64,000 bases of DNA. Origin: Aminobacter ciceronei. Lineage in GTDB: Bacteria > Pseudomonadota > Alphaproteobacteria > Rhizobiales > Rhizobiaceae. The position numbers and the translations under genes were made by a program. Location of the stretch: NCBI RefSeq assembly GCF_014138625.1, contig NZ_JACJHY010000010.1:124001-188000 (forward strand), given 5' to 3'. The notes beneath the pieces were generated by a model. The model saw nothing but the letters and a program-made list of their open reading frames with translations, ran no database searches and was not told the DNA's origin. Of this stretch, positions 1 to 9,124 are shown piece by piece; the first letter of the stretch is position 1, and every line of letters starts with the position of its first letter.

Positions 1-3
1 TGA

Positions 4-882
4 TCACACCCGCCTTGCGCCGACGCGCCCGAACAGGCCTTGCGGCCGGAACATCAGGATCAGCACCAGAACCAGCAACGATGCGAGGTCCTGATAGGCA
101 CCACCGACCTTGTAGGCGGTCAGCATCGCCACCACGCCCACCAGAGGTCCACCGATCAGCGTGCCGGCGTTGGAACCGATGCCGCCGACGACGGCGGCGA
201 CGAAGCCGTTGAGCACATATTTCAGGCCGGCGTCAGGGCTGACCGAGATCACAGGAGCAACGAGGAAGCCGACGGTACCGACCATCAGGCCGCTGATTGC
301 AAAGGAGATGAGCTGCAGCCGGCGCACCGGCAGGCCGGCAGCACGCGCGGCGTCGAAATCCTGCGACAGCGCGCTGATGGCGAGACCGATGAAAGTGCGG
401 CGCAGGAAGTAGCGCAACGCGAAAAACCAGAAGATCATCGCAGCGATCGCCAAGGCATAGGCACCCGGCGTGCGGGTCCCGAAGATGCGGAAGCTCGGCA
501 CGACGCTCTGGACGGAATAGGCGAACGGCCCCTGTGTGATCATCAGCAACGCCGCCACGATCACCGAGACCGACACCGTCGAAATCAGCCAGCTGTCCTG
601 CTCGACCGAGGAGCGCAGCGGCAAAAGCGTGATGTAGCCCTGGACGGCGACGACGGCGGCGATGCCCAGGCCAGTCAGCAGCAGCATCAGACTCCACTGG
701 CCAAGCCCGACCTGGTTGGCCAGGAAATAGGCGGCGAAGCCGCCGAGGATGAACATGTTGCCTTGGGCGAAGTTGAAGATGTTGGTCGCGCCATGGACGA
801 TATTGAAGCTCATCGCGATGGTGGCAAAGATCGACCCGATGGCGATCCCGCGTATCACGATGATCAGTATTTCGCTGAGCAT
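4..882 (-). CDS. LivH-type branched-chain amino acid ABC transporter permease
   Basis: A 292-residue inner-membrane protein of the LivH permease family, which forms half of the channel of hydrophobic amino acid (or urea/amide-type) ABC importers. The start has the family look: a hydrophobic first helix, then GSIFATIAMSFNIVHGATNIFNFAQG, which resembles the family's ALG-NxxFGA motif near residues 17-42. About eight hydrophobic segments follow, with the conserved VVGGIGSNAGTLIGGPLVG loop near residues 225-250. Its length is normal for LivH. Its ATPase, LivM and binding-protein partners are not in the window and probably lie to the left. The substrate cannot be told from the sequence. Confidence 0.9.
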   Translation of the reverse strand: MLSEILIIVIRGIAIGSIFATIAMSFNIVHGATNIFNFAQGNMFILGGFAAYFLANQVGLGQWSLMLLLTGLGIAAVVAVQGYITLLPLRSSVEQDSWLISTVSVSVIVAALLMITQGPFAYSVQSVVPSFRIFGTRTPGAYALAIAAMIFWFFALRYFLRRTFIGLAISALSQDFDAARAAGLPVRRLQLISFAISGLMVGTVGFLVAPVISVSPDAGLKYVLNGFVAAVVGGIGSNAGTLIGGPLVGVVAMLTAYKVGGAYQDLASLLVLVLILMFRPQGLFGRVGARRV

Positions 883-1135
883 AAGCTCGCCTCCCTGACC
901 TCACTTATGAACCCGCCCTGCCTGCACCGCGGGCAAGCCCGGAAAGCTGACGAGGAAGGCGTATTTTGAGGTCAGCTTATGCGTGCCAGCGACGCCCGCA
1001 ACATCGTTCGAACGGACTAACGACAATTGCAGGAAAACGGAGCGGTCGGTCGCCCCGTGCAAGGTTCGGACGCGGTTGTTCAGACGCCGACTTTGTCGTC
1101 GTCATCCATGGCCGCCCCCCCTTGGGCGCTAATGG

Positions 1136-1972
1136 TCAGGAAAAGCAGTCCCGTGCCGTGTCGAACGAAATTTTCGCCGCCTCATTCCGGCCGAGAGCCG
1201 CGAGTTCGGGCGAAATCACCTCGACGCTGAACGGCGCGGCAACGCCCATATCATCCAGCGTCGCAGCGAAGGCGGAAAGATCGAATGCGCCCTGCCCGCA
1301 CAGGCTGCGGTTCATGGTCTCGGCCGAGCGCTGGCCGACCGGCACCTTGCCGGCATCGTTCACCTGCACGCACAGGATCCTGTTCGCGGCAATCCGCCTC
1401 AGATCCTCCAACGGCACGTCGGCGCGGAAAACATGCCACGAATCGATGACCAGCCCGGCATTGGGAATGTCGGCGATGATCGCCAGCGCCGTGTCTACGT
1501 CACGCACATTGCCCCAGGCCACCAGTTCCAGCGCGATCGAAAGCCCATGTTCGACCGCCTGGCCGCAGAGGTCGCGGAATTTCCGCTGCATGGTCTCGAG
1601 CGATATGCCACGTTCGCCAAGATCGGGTCCGACATTGATGACCTTGGCGCCGAACGCGGCCGCCGCCCGGAACGCCGTCTCTTCGTTGCGGCGGGAAACA
1701 AGCCCCGCCTCGCCGTCCATGAACCAGTCGGTCAGAAACTCGACCGACACATGCTTCATGCCGTGTGCATCGAGAATGGCGCGAAGCTCGCCATCGCCAA
1801 ACCCACGCGCCCGCTGCTCGGCATAGTCGCGGAAATGCAGGCACATGCCGGTGTAGCCGGCCGCAGCACACGCCTCCACACGCTCGGCAAAGCCATGGCG
1901 CGAGGCAACGGGGTTGCCTGGCATGACGCCGCTTATCGTGTGCGAGCTGCAGACATATTCGCGCGTCTTCAT
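1136..1972 (-). CDS. Sugar phosphate isomerase/epimerase family protein (xylose isomerase-like TIM barrel)
   Basis: A 278-residue cytoplasmic protein with the layout of the AP_endonuc_2 / xylose isomerase-like TIM-barrel family. Metal-ligand candidates lie at strand ends: HVSVEFLTDW near residue 75, SIALELVAWGN near 145, LVIDSWHVFRADV near 175 and SVEVISPE near 250. The D-x-WH segment and the two E-containing strands are typical of these divalent-metal isomerases. It sits between a LivH permease and a BMP-type importer operon and is separated from the importer by a strong terminator, so it is probably transcribed on its own. The substrate is unknown; sugar, inositol or hydroxypyruvate-type substrates are all possible. 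Confidence 0.8.
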   Translation of the reverse strand: MKTREYVCSSHTISGVMPGNPVASRHGFAERVEACAAAGYTGMCLHFRDYAEQRARGFGDGELRAILDAHGMKHVSVEFLTDWFMDGEAGLVSRRNEETAFRAAAAFGAKVINVGPDLGERGISLETMQRKFRDLCGQAVEHGLSIALELVAWGNVRDVDTALAIIADIPNAGLVIDSWHVFRADVPLEDLRRIAANRILCVQVNDAGKVPVGQRSAETMNRSLCGQGAFDLSAFAATLDDMGVAAPFSVEVISPELAALGRNEAAKISFDTARDCFS

Positions 1973-2072
1973 TGGTCATCCCGGGGCTGGCTGCAATCGG
2001 CCCAAAATGTCCTCGCGGCATCAGGCATACAGGTCCATTCGGACTAGGCGCCAGCTGCATGCGACGCCTGAA

Positions 2073-2104
2073 ACGAAAAACCCCCGGTATAACCGGGGGT
2101 TTCC
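2073..2104 (-). terminator. Rho-independent terminator after the BMP importer operon
   Basis: A perfect 7-bp stem, AACCCCC/GGGGGTT-type, with extra pairing around CCCCCGG TATAA CCGGGGG. On the minus strand it is followed by a T-rich stretch (GTTTTTCGTTT). It lies just after the stop of the BMP-family binding protein and before the start of the isomerase gene. It also has a short T run on the plus strand, so it could act in both directions. Confidence 0.85.
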
Positions 2105-2142
2105 TTGAACCGCGAGGCGTCTCGCAGCCGATATCGATCCGC

Positions 2143-3213
2143 TTACTGCGGCAGCTTGTCGTCCACGCCCTTGACGTAGAAGTTCATGCCGAGCAGCACG
2201 CCGTCCTCGGCCACTTCGCCAGCCTTCAACCATTCCGAACCGTCCTGTTTGGCGATCGGGCCCGTGAAGGGGTTGAACGAGCCGGACTTGATCTTGGCGG
2301 TGGTCTCTTCGGCCAGCGCCTTCACGTCGTCGGGCATGTTGGTGAAGGGCGCCATCACGACGTGGCCTTCCTTCATGCCGCCCCAGACGTCCTGCTGCTT
2401 CCAGCTGCCGTCGATCACGGCCTTGACCCGCTCGATGTAGTATGGGCCCCAGTCATCGACGATCGAGGTCAGCTGGGTCTTTTCGCCGAACTTGATCATG
2501 TCCGAAGCCTGGCCGAAGGCCTTGATGCCGCGCTCGGTCGCAACCTGCATCGGGGCGGTCGAGTCGGTGTGCTGGGTGATGATGTCGACGCCCTGGTCGA
2601 TCAGCGCCTTGGCGGCGTCGGCTTCCTTGCCCGGGTCGAACCAGGTGTTGGCCCACACCACCTTGACCTTGAAGTCGGGGTTGACCGACTGCGCACCGAG
2701 CACGAAAGCGTTGATGCCCATCACCACTTCCGGGATCGGGAAGGACGCGATGTAGCCGGCAACGCCTGCCTTCGACAGCTTGGCGGCGATCACACCCTGC
2801 ACATAGCGGCCTTCATAGAAGCGCGAGTTGTAGGTCGCGACGTTGGGATGCTCGCGCTTGTAGCCGGTGGCGTGCTCGAATTTCACATCCGGGAACTTGC
2901 CGGCAACCTTGTTGGTCGGATCCATATAGCCGAACGACGTCGTGAAGACGATGTTGCAACCCGAGCGCGCGAAGCGCTCAATGGCGCGCTCAGCGTCGGC
3001 ACCTTCCGGCACGCTTTCGAGATAGGCAGTCTCGACCTGGTCGCCGAGCGCCTTCTTCATCTCCTCCAGGCCCTGGTGGTGCTGGTACGACCAGCCGAAA
3101 TCGCCGATCGGGCCGACATAGATAAAGCAGGCCTTGGTTGCTGCTTGCGCAGCCATGGTTCCGAAAGACATCACGGCAGCCGCCGCGGCGAACGACAATA
3201 TTGTCTTCTTCAT
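2143..3213 (-). CDS. BMP-family ABC transporter substrate-binding protein
   Basis: A 356-residue periplasmic binding protein of the basic membrane protein (BMP/PnrA/Med) family, whose characterised members bind purine nucleosides and related compounds. There is a clear signal peptide at residues 1-24 (MKKTILSF...AAQAA), without a lipobox cysteine. The mature start KACFIYVGPIGDFGWSYQHHQGLE carries the family's G-x-x-x-D-x-G/S-W-x-x-x-H-x-x-G pattern, and IVFTTSFGYMDP and the DIITQHTDS segment are also typical. It is the last gene of the ATPase-permease-permease-binding protein operon, 110 bases after the second permease, and is followed by a strong terminator. The order supports a nucleoside-type importer; the ligand is inferred. 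Confidence 0.92.
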   Translation of the reverse strand: MKKTILSFAAAAAVMSFGTMAAQAATKACFIYVGPIGDFGWSYQHHQGLEEMKKALGDQVETAYLESVPEGADAERAIERFARSGCNIVFTTSFGYMDPTNKVAGKFPDVKFEHATGYKREHPNVATYNSRFYEGRYVQGVIAAKLSKAGVAGYIASFPIPEVVMGINAFVLGAQSVNPDFKVKVVWANTWFDPGKEADAAKALIDQGVDIITQHTDSTAPMQVATERGIKAFGQASDMIKFGEKTQLTSIVDDWGPYYIERVKAVIDGSWKQQDVWGGMKEGHVVMAPFTNMPDDVKALAEETTAKIKSGSFNPFTGPIAKQDGSEWLKAGEVAEDGVLLGMNFYVKGVDDKLPQ

Positions 3214-3323
3214 ACTCTTGTTCCTCTAGTGGTTGCCCGGGGCACTATCCCATCCTTTTATAGTCCCTGTACATGGTTCGGACCGGAAGTCACCGGAACG
3301 ACTTCCGAATCGTCGCCATGATC

Positions 3324-4238
3324 TTAGCGATCTGGCACAAACGGCCGCCCCAATGAAGCCGGAGTGTTCACCATCGTGAGCCGCCTGTTGCGCGAAATGA
3401 GCACAAGCACCACGACGGTTGCCAGATAGGGTAGCGAAGAGAGCAGTTGCGACGGCACGCCGACACCCAGGGCCTGGGCATGCAACTGGCCGATCGAGAC
3501 CGCTCCGAAGAGATAGGCGCCCGCAAGCACGCGCCACGGCCGCCAGGACGCGAACACCACCAGCGCCAAGGCAATCCAGCCCCGGCCGGCGGTCATGTTT
3601 TCGATCCACTGCGGCGTGTAGATGAGGGACAGGTAGGCGCCGGCGAGTCCCGCACAGGCGCCGCCGAACATGACCGCGAGATAGCGGATGCCGATGACCT
3701 TGATGCCAAGCGCGTGCGCCGAGGTGTGGTTGTCGCCGATCGACCGCAGCGTCAGGCCGGCGCGCGAGCGAAACAGGAACCAGGCGACGCCCGCCGTCAG
3801 CAGAATCGACACGTAAAAGAGCGGATCCTGACCGAAGAACAGCCTGCCGATATAGGGAACATCGGTGAGATAGGGGATGTGGAGATAGCTCATCTTGATG
3901 CCCGGCAGGCCGACGAAACCTTCGCCGAGCATACCTGAGAGACCGAGCCCGAGCAGCGTCAGGGCCAGGCCGGTCGCCACCTGGTTGGTCACCAGTGTCA
4001 ATGTCAGGAAACCGAACAGCAGTGAAAACAGCATGCCGACGATGATCGCGGCAACAACGCCGAGCCAGGGAGAGCCGGTAGTCAGCGCAACGCCGAAACC
4101 GGTCACCGCGCCCATCACCATCATGCCCTCGACGCCGAGATTGAGCACGCCGGAGCGCTCGACCACCACTTCGCCGACGGCTGCGATCAAGAGCGGGGTT
4201 GCCGCCGTCGCAATCGTTATCAGGATATCTTCAAACAT
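3324..4238 (-). CDS. BMP-type (nucleoside-like) ABC transporter permease, second subunit
   Basis: A 304-residue inner-membrane permease of the BPD_transp_2 family, similar in layout to YufQ/NupC-type nucleoside importer subunits. The sequence MFEDILITIATAATPLLIAAVGEVVVERSGVLNLGVEGMM holds the family motif E-x-x-G-V-L-N-L-G-x-E-G-M near residue 30. About nine hydrophobic segments follow. The ATG at 4236-4238 was chosen because it overlaps the upstream permease stop by 8 bases and removes a 37-residue upstream extension that reads as the other gene's frame. It pairs with the preceding permease to form the channel. Confidence 0.92.
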   Translation of the reverse strand: MFEDILITIATAATPLLIAAVGEVVVERSGVLNLGVEGMMVMGAVTGFGVALTTGSPWLGVVAAIIVGMLFSLLFGFLTLTLVTNQVATGLALTLLGLGLSGMLGEGFVGLPGIKMSYLHIPYLTDVPYIGRLFFGQDPLFYVSILLTAGVAWFLFRSRAGLTLRSIGDNHTSAHALGIKVIGIRYLAVMFGGACAGLAGAYLSLIYTPQWIENMTAGRGWIALALVVFASWRPWRVLAGAYLFGAVSIGQLHAQALGVGVPSQLLSSLPYLATVVVLVLISRNRRLTMVNTPASLGRPFVPDR

Positions 4239-5334
4239 TTTGCCTGGCCTCCACGGTCTTTGCAGCGGAGGCGCCGACAAAGCGGATGCGATAGAGAATG
4301 AGCGTGTCGCAGGCGAGCACGAAGAACAGCAGCATACCCTGGAAGGCACGCACCACCTTGTCCGACACGCCGATCGAGATCTGCGCTGCCTCGCCGCCGA
4401 GATAGGACAGCGCCAGCACCAGACCCGCGGCGATGATGCCGAGCGGGTTCAGGCGTCCGAGGAAGGCGACGATGATCGCGGCAAAGCCGTAACCGGGTGA
4501 AATCGTCGGCCTGAGCTGGCCGATAGCGCCCGAGACTTCGGAAATGCCGGCAAGGCCGGCGAGCCCGCCCGACACCAGGAAGGCAAAGAACACCATGCGC
4601 GACTGTGAGAAGCCTGCGAACTTGCCGGCGCGCGGGCTTTGCCCAAGCACCTGCACCTCGAAACCTCGAAGCGTTCGCGACAGCATGAACCACAGCGCAA
4701 CCGCCGCGACGATGGCAAAGACAAAACCCCAGTTGGCACGGCCGGATGCCGACCAGATCTCGGGCAGCACGGCACTCGGACTGAAGGTGCGCGTCTCCGG
4801 AAAGTTCATGCCCGCCGGGTTGCGCCAAGGGCCGCGGACCATCCAGTCGAGGAACAGCTGTGCGACGTAGACCAGCATCAGGCTGGTGAGGATCTCGTTG
4901 GTGTTGAAGCGCACCTTGAGATAGGCCGGAATAGCGCCATAGGCGGCACCGCCGGCGACACCCATCAACAGCATCAGCGGCAGCACGATCCACGACTGGA
5001 AATCGGGGAACATGACCGGCAGGATCGAGCCTGTGATGGCGCCGATGATGAACTGGCCCTCGGCGCCGATGTTCCAGTTGTTGGAGAGGTAGCAGATCGA
5101 CAGACCAACCGCGATCAGGATCAGCGGTGCAGCCTTGACCGCCAGCTCATGCAGCGACCAGACCTCACGCAGCGGATCGATGAAGTAATAATAGAGCGCT
5201 TCGACCGGGCTCTTGCCGAGCAGCGAGAACATGATCGCGCCGGCGATCAGCGTCAGCCCGAGCGCGATGAAGGGTGAAAGTGCCGCGAACAACTTGGAGC
5301 GTTCGGGACGCTTGACGAGTTCGATACGCATCAC
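4231..5334 (-). CDS. BMP-type (nucleoside-like) ABC transporter permease, first subunit
   Basis: A 367-residue inner-membrane permease of the BPD_transp_2 family, resembling YufP. It carries the conserved CYLSNNWNIGAEGQFIIGAI stretch near residues 85-105, the counterpart of the NIGAEGQ motif found in this subunit of nucleoside importers, and later GFAAIIVAFLGRLNPLGI. The first 40 residues contain a cytoplasmic start and the first helix. The gene starts inside the ATPase stop (ATGA, 5331-5334) and ends overlapping the second permease by 8 bases, so the operon is tightly coupled. Confidence 0.92.
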   Translation of the reverse strand: MMRIELVKRPERSKLFAALSPFIALGLTLIAGAIMFSLLGKSPVEALYYYFIDPLREVWSLHELAVKAAPLILIAVGLSICYLSNNWNIGAEGQFIIGAITGSILPVMFPDFQSWIVLPLMLLMGVAGGAAYGAIPAYLKVRFNTNEILTSLMLVYVAQLFLDWMVRGPWRNPAGMNFPETRTFSPSAVLPEIWSASGRANWGFVFAIVAAVALWFMLSRTLRGFEVQVLGQSPRAGKFAGFSQSRMVFFAFLVSGGLAGLAGISEVSGAIGQLRPTISPGYGFAAIIVAFLGRLNPLGIIAAGLVLALSYLGGEAAQISIGVSDKVVRAFQGMLLFFVLACDTLILYRIRFVGASAAKTVEARQNV

Positions 5335-6908
5335 GCCACCTCCTTCGCAGGGTCGAGGTGACCTGGTTCGGCGCCGCCCATCAACAGCCCGATACGTTCT
5401 AGCGTGGCCTCCGCGATCGGGATCGGCTTGGACAGCTCGCCATTGTGCATGACAGCGATGGCATCGGAGATTTCAAACAGCTCGTCGAGATCCTGGCTGA
5501 TCACCAGCACCGCCGAACCATTGCGGGCGAGTTCGATCAGTGCCTGGCGGATGCGCGCCGCAGCACCGGCATCGACGCCCCAGGTCGGCTGGTTGACCAC
5601 CATCACCGACGGATTGCGATCGAGCTCGCGGCCGATGATGAATTTCTGCAGGTTGCCGCCTGAAAGGGCTGCGGCCTCCGGATCGGGCGCGCTCTTGCGC
5701 ACGTCCATCACCTCGATGATGCGCTGTGCCGCCTTCTGGATAGCACCAGACTTGACCATTCCGCCGGTACCGACAAACGCCTTGCCGTCCGTGCTGTGGC
5801 GCGACAGCAAGAGATTGTCAGACAGCCGCAGGCGCGGCGCGGCACCATGACCGAGGCGCTCCTCCGGGACAAAAGCCGCCCCCAGCAGACGCCGCGCCGA
5901 AATGCCCATGCGCCCGGCCGACTTGCCGCGAATGCGGACGGCGTCTGCGCTTTCCTGCAGCGCCTCGCCCGAAATCGCCTCGAACAGTTCTCCCTGGCCG
6001 TTGCCCGCGACACCGGCAATGCCGATGACCTCACCGCCGGCGACGCTCAGCCAGATGTTCTTGAGCGGCATCGAGAACGGCCCGGCTGGCTTGCGGCTCA
6101 TGCCGCAGATGCTGAGCAGTTCCTCGCCACGCACCGATGCCGTGGTGCGCTCGGCGTTCTTGACCTCGGTGCCGACCATCATGCGAGCCAGCGAGGACGG
6201 TGTTTCGACCCGGGGATTGCAGTGGCCCACAACCTTGCCGTGCCGCATGATCGTGGCGCTGTCGCAAAGCCGGCGGACTTCATCGAGCCGGTGTGAGATG
6301 TAGAGGATCGACTTGCCCTCGGCGCGCAGGCGCTCCAGCGTCTCGAACAGCTTGTCGGCTTCCTGTGGCGTCAGCACCGAAGTCGGCTCGTCGAGAATGA
6401 TCAGGTCTGGTGTCTGCAGCAGGCAGCGGATGATCTCGATGCGCTGGCGCTCACCGACCGAGAGATCACCGACAAGCGAGTCCGGATCAAGCGGCAGGCC
6501 GTAGCTGTAGGACAGCGCACGCGCTTTGGCAGCAATGGTGCTGATCGGCGTGTCGTCGGCCAGCGACAGCGCGATGTTCTCGGCGGCCGTCAGCGCCTCG
6601 AACAGCGAAAAATGCTGGAAAACCATGCCGATGCCGAGTTTCTTGGCGACGCCTGGGCTGGTGATCCTGACAGGCTGTCCGTTCCAGGCAATTTCGCCGG
6701 CATTGGGCTCGAGCGAGCCGAACAGCATCTTAACCAGTGTCGACTTGCCGGCGCCGTTTTCACCGAGCAGGGCATGGATTTCGCCCTTGGCGATGGTCAA
6801 GTCGACCTGGTCGCACGCCTTCAACGTGCCGAATACCTTCGTCAGGCCGCGAACCTCAAGCAGGTTCCGACCATTGGCTAAAGGGGTTGTGTCCACAACG
6901 CCTCCCAT
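5331..6908 (-). CDS. BMP-type ABC transporter ATP-binding protein, two fused ATPase domains
   Basis: A 525-residue ATPase with tandem ABC domains, as in sugar and nucleoside importers (RbsA/YufO type). Domain 1 has Walker A GENGAGKST at residues 49-57, signature LSVGERQ at 149-155 and Walker B with the catalytic E in LIILDEPTSVL near 170-180. Domain 2 (after about residue 270) has a degenerate Walker A (GVAGNGQGELFE), signature LSGGNLQK and the region VMVVNQPTWGVDAGA, in which the usual DEPT glutamate is missing, as is normal for the second half of these proteins. It is the first gene of the importer operon. The ATG at 6908 is used; a GTG at 6896 preceded by GGAGG is a possible alternative start. 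Confidence 0.93.
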   Translation of the reverse strand: MGGVVDTTPLANGRNLLEVRGLTKVFGTLKACDQVDLTIAKGEIHALLGENGAGKSTLVKMLFGSLEPNAGEIAWNGQPVRITSPGVAKKLGIGMVFQHFSLFEALTAAENIALSLADDTPISTIAAKARALSYSYGLPLDPDSLVGDLSVGERQRIEIIRCLLQTPDLIILDEPTSVLTPQEADKLFETLERLRAEGKSILYISHRLDEVRRLCDSATIMRHGKVVGHCNPRVETPSSLARMMVGTEVKNAERTTASVRGEELLSICGMSRKPAGPFSMPLKNIWLSVAGGEVIGIAGVAGNGQGELFEAISGEALQESADAVRIRGKSAGRMGISARRLLGAAFVPEERLGHGAAPRLRLSDNLLLSRHSTDGKAFVGTGGMVKSGAIQKAAQRIIEVMDVRKSAPDPEAAALSGGNLQKFIIGRELDRNPSVMVVNQPTWGVDAGAAARIRQALIELARNGSAVLVISQDLDELFEISDAIAVMHNGELSKPIPIAEATLERIGLLMGGAEPGHLDPAKEVA

Positions 6909-6928
6909 GTCAGTTCTTTTTTATGTTC

Positions 6929-6960
6929 CCGGGAGCATGGTAGGCGCGTCCTGCTCCCGG
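6929..6960. other. Perfect 9-bp hairpin between qor and the importer operon
   Basis: CCGGGAGCA and TGCTCCCGG form a perfect 9-bp stem around a 14-base loop. It lies after the qor stop and 21 bases before the importer ATPase start. There is no T run on either side, so it is either a weak terminator for qor or a structured leader of the importer mRNA. Confidence 0.45.
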
Positions 6961-7009
6961 CGCAAAGCATGTCAGAAGTTGAAAGAGCTTCAAGAATTCC
7001 AGCGAAAAC

Positions 7010-7987
7010 TCAAGGGATAAGAACCGTCGTCCCCGTCGTCTTGCGGCCTTCCAAATCGGCATGAGCCTGTGCCACGTCGCGTAGCGCATAACGCTGGTTG
7101 ATCCTGATCTCGACGGCGCCGCTCAGCACCACATCGAACAATGCGTCAGCCGACCTTACCATATCTTCGCGCAGCGCATTGTAGACAAACAGCGTCGGCC
7201 GGGTGGCAAACAGCGAGCCCTTCTGGGCCAGGAGCGAAATGCTGAACGGCGGGATCGGTCCCGAGGACTGGCCGAAGCTGACGAATGTGCCGAGCGGCCT
7301 GAGGCAGTCGAGCGAGCCGGGAAAGGTGTCGTTGCCGACGGAATCGTAGACGACGTCGCATTTCTTGCCGCCGGTGATGGCAGCCACCTCGGCGACGAAA
7401 TCCTGGCTGCGATAGTTGATGACGTGGTCGAAGCCATGCGCCATGGCAAGCTCGCCCTTGTCGTCCGAGCCTACAGTGCCGATGACTGTCGCACCGAGGT
7501 GCTTTGCCCACTGGCCGAGGATCAGGCCGACGCCGCCAGCGGCCGCGTGGTAAAGAACCGTATCGCCGGCCTTCACTTTGAAGGTACGCAGCAGCAGGTA
7601 TTCGGCGGTCATGCCCTTCAGCATCATCGCCGCCGCCTGCTCGTCGCTGATGCCGTCGGGCAGCTTGACCAGCTTGTCGGCGGCAATCACGCGCTGCTCG
7701 CAATAGGCGCCCGTCGGAATGGAATAGGCGACGCGGTCGCCGACAGAAAGCCAGTTCACGCCCTCGCCGAGTTCGAGCACCACGCCGGCCGCTTCGCCGC
7801 CAGGCGTCACCGGCATGCCAGCGGGCGCAGGATAAAGCCCCGTGCGGAAATAGACGTCGATGAAGTTCAGGCCGATCGCGGTATGGCGGATGAGCGCTTG
7901 GCCGGGCCCCGGTCGGGCGACCTCTACCTCTTCATAGACAAGCGCTTCGGGGCCGCCGTGGGCGTGAACGCGTATGGCTTTGGGCAC
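7010..7987 (-). CDS. qor: NADPH:quinone oxidoreductase (zeta-crystallin-like, MDR superfamily)
   Basis: A 325-residue soluble medium-chain oxidoreductase that reduces quinones with NADPH by one-electron transfer. The start is the GTG at 7985-7987 (V-PKAIRVHAHGGPEALVYEEV), which gives the standard N-terminus of the family. The nucleotide-binding motif is HAAAGGVGLILGQWAKHLGA near residue 150 (AAAGGVG in place of the zinc enzymes' GxGxxG), and no catalytic zinc cysteines are seen. GLNFIDVYFRTGLYP near residue 45 is the QOR signature region. It lies 4 bases after the pcs stop and is probably cotranscribed with it. Confidence 0.93.
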   Translation of the reverse strand: MPKAIRVHAHGGPEALVYEEVEVARPGPGQALIRHTAIGLNFIDVYFRTGLYPAPAGMPVTPGGEAAGVVLELGEGVNWLSVGDRVAYSIPTGAYCEQRVIAADKLVKLPDGISDEQAAAMMLKGMTAEYLLLRTFKVKAGDTVLYHAAAGGVGLILGQWAKHLGATVIGTVGSDDKGELAMAHGFDHVINYRSQDFVAEVAAITGGKKCDVVYDSVGNDTFPGSLDCLRPLGTFVSFGQSSGPIPPFSISLLAQKGSLFATRPTLFVYNALREDMVRSADALFDVVLSGAVEIRINQRYALRDVAQAHADLEGRKTTGTTVLIP

Positions 7988-7991
7988 GTCG

Positions 7992-8744
7992 TCAGTCTTT
8001 CTCTGTCTCGATTGCCGGCTCGCCGCCGAGTTTGGGGAAAAATTGCATAACGCCACCGATGAAGAACAGGTAGATGCCGCTGATGGCGATGCCGATCTTG
8101 ACCCATTCGCTGGCATCCATGGCCTGCCACAGCGCGACACCGCCAAACGCGCACCAGATCAGCGTCATCGGCAGGTTGATGTTGCGAAGCCTGACGACCC
8201 GCACCGGATGCAGGAAGTTCATCGGAACGAAGGTCAGTATGCCGGCGATGACCACCACTGCGAACGACACCCATTGCCCCGGCTCGATGACGAACAGCGT
8301 GAACACCACCATGTTCCACACCACCGGGAAGCCCTTGAAGAAGTTCTCCTTCGTCTTCATCCCGGTGTCGGCATAATAGATCGCGCTCGACACCACGATG
8401 ATCGCGCCCGACAGAAACGACAGCCCCTCTCCCATGAAGCCGCTCTGGTAGAGCGCGAAGGCAGGGATCAGGACGTAGGTGACGTAATCAATGATGTTGT
8501 CGAGCAGTTCGCCCGACCATGTCGGCAGGATCTCCTTGACCTCGAGCTTGCGCGCGATCGGCCCGTCGATACCGTCGACGAAAAGAGCGAGCCCCAGCCA
8601 CCAGAACATCGCCGTCCAGCGCTCCTCACTCGCCGCAACCAGCGACAGGAAGGCAAGGAACGAACCCGATGCGGTGAGAAGATGGACCGAAAAGGCCCGC
8701 GCCTGCGGCCATGTGACTTTCTTAGGCTTCACGTTTCCCGCCAA
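7992..8744 (-). CDS. pcs: Phosphatidylcholine synthase
   Basis: A 250-residue inner-membrane enzyme that condenses CDP-diacylglycerol with choline to make phosphatidylcholine, a route typical of rhizobia, Brucella and other bacteria living with eukaryotes. It belongs to the CDP-alcohol phosphatidyltransferase superfamily: the segment LFVDGIDGPIARKL...GELLDNIIDYVTY near residues 53-91 holds the DG-x2-AR...G-x3-D-x3-D catalytic pattern, with the longer insert between AR and G that is usual in Pcs. About seven or eight hydrophobic segments follow, and VWNMVVFTLFV fits the family. The length is normal for Pcs. It is the first gene of a pair with qor. Confidence 0.93.
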   Translation of the reverse strand: MAGNVKPKKVTWPQARAFSVHLLTASGSFLAFLSLVAASEERWTAMFWWLGLALFVDGIDGPIARKLEVKEILPTWSGELLDNIIDYVTYVLIPAFALYQSGFMGEGLSFLSGAIIVVSSAIYYADTGMKTKENFFKGFPVVWNMVVFTLFVIEPGQWVSFAVVVIAGILTFVPMNFLHPVRVVRLRNINLPMTLIWCAFGGVALWQAMDASEWVKIGIAISGIYLFFIGGVMQFFPKLGGEPAIETEKD

Positions 8745-9124
8745 TCATTGTGCAGAATTGAGCCGAGTGGATGAACATGACCGAGCATATGGAGCAAATC
8801 TGTTGCGGCATGATTGCACGAATTCTCTAGTCATCGTGCCTCCTGTTTGCCACCGGTAGTCTCCCTTGCCATTCCGGCACTTAATAGCAGCGTCGCTTTC
8901 CAGACAAGACGAAAGCCAAACCGAAAATGCCTTGTCACGGCGCCAACACTGCTTCATCCACTTCGGCGTGATGAGCCGGCAAGTTATCAGGCTGGCTGAA
9001 ATTGCGCCGGGATCGACTGTTGCGACCGAATGGGATGAATCGCCGCGTTGATCAATGGCTTAGGCCTGCAATATACCGGGAAAACCAAGGTGCTGAGACA
9101 GCACTGGAACAGCATGGGCTGCCG
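8745..9124. other. Divergent intergenic region between pcs and the UbiH-like hydroxylase
   Basis: A 380-base stretch between two divergent genes. It must hold the promoters of both, but I see no clear promoter, operator or hairpin. A 70-codon minus-strand frame is present (8745-8957) but shows no family features and is not called. Confidence 0.5.

Noticed and set aside
8745-8957. A 70-codon minus-strand frame directly upstream of pcs
   Set aside because: The product shows no family features, there is no good ribosome-binding site, and it lies where the divergent promoters must be.
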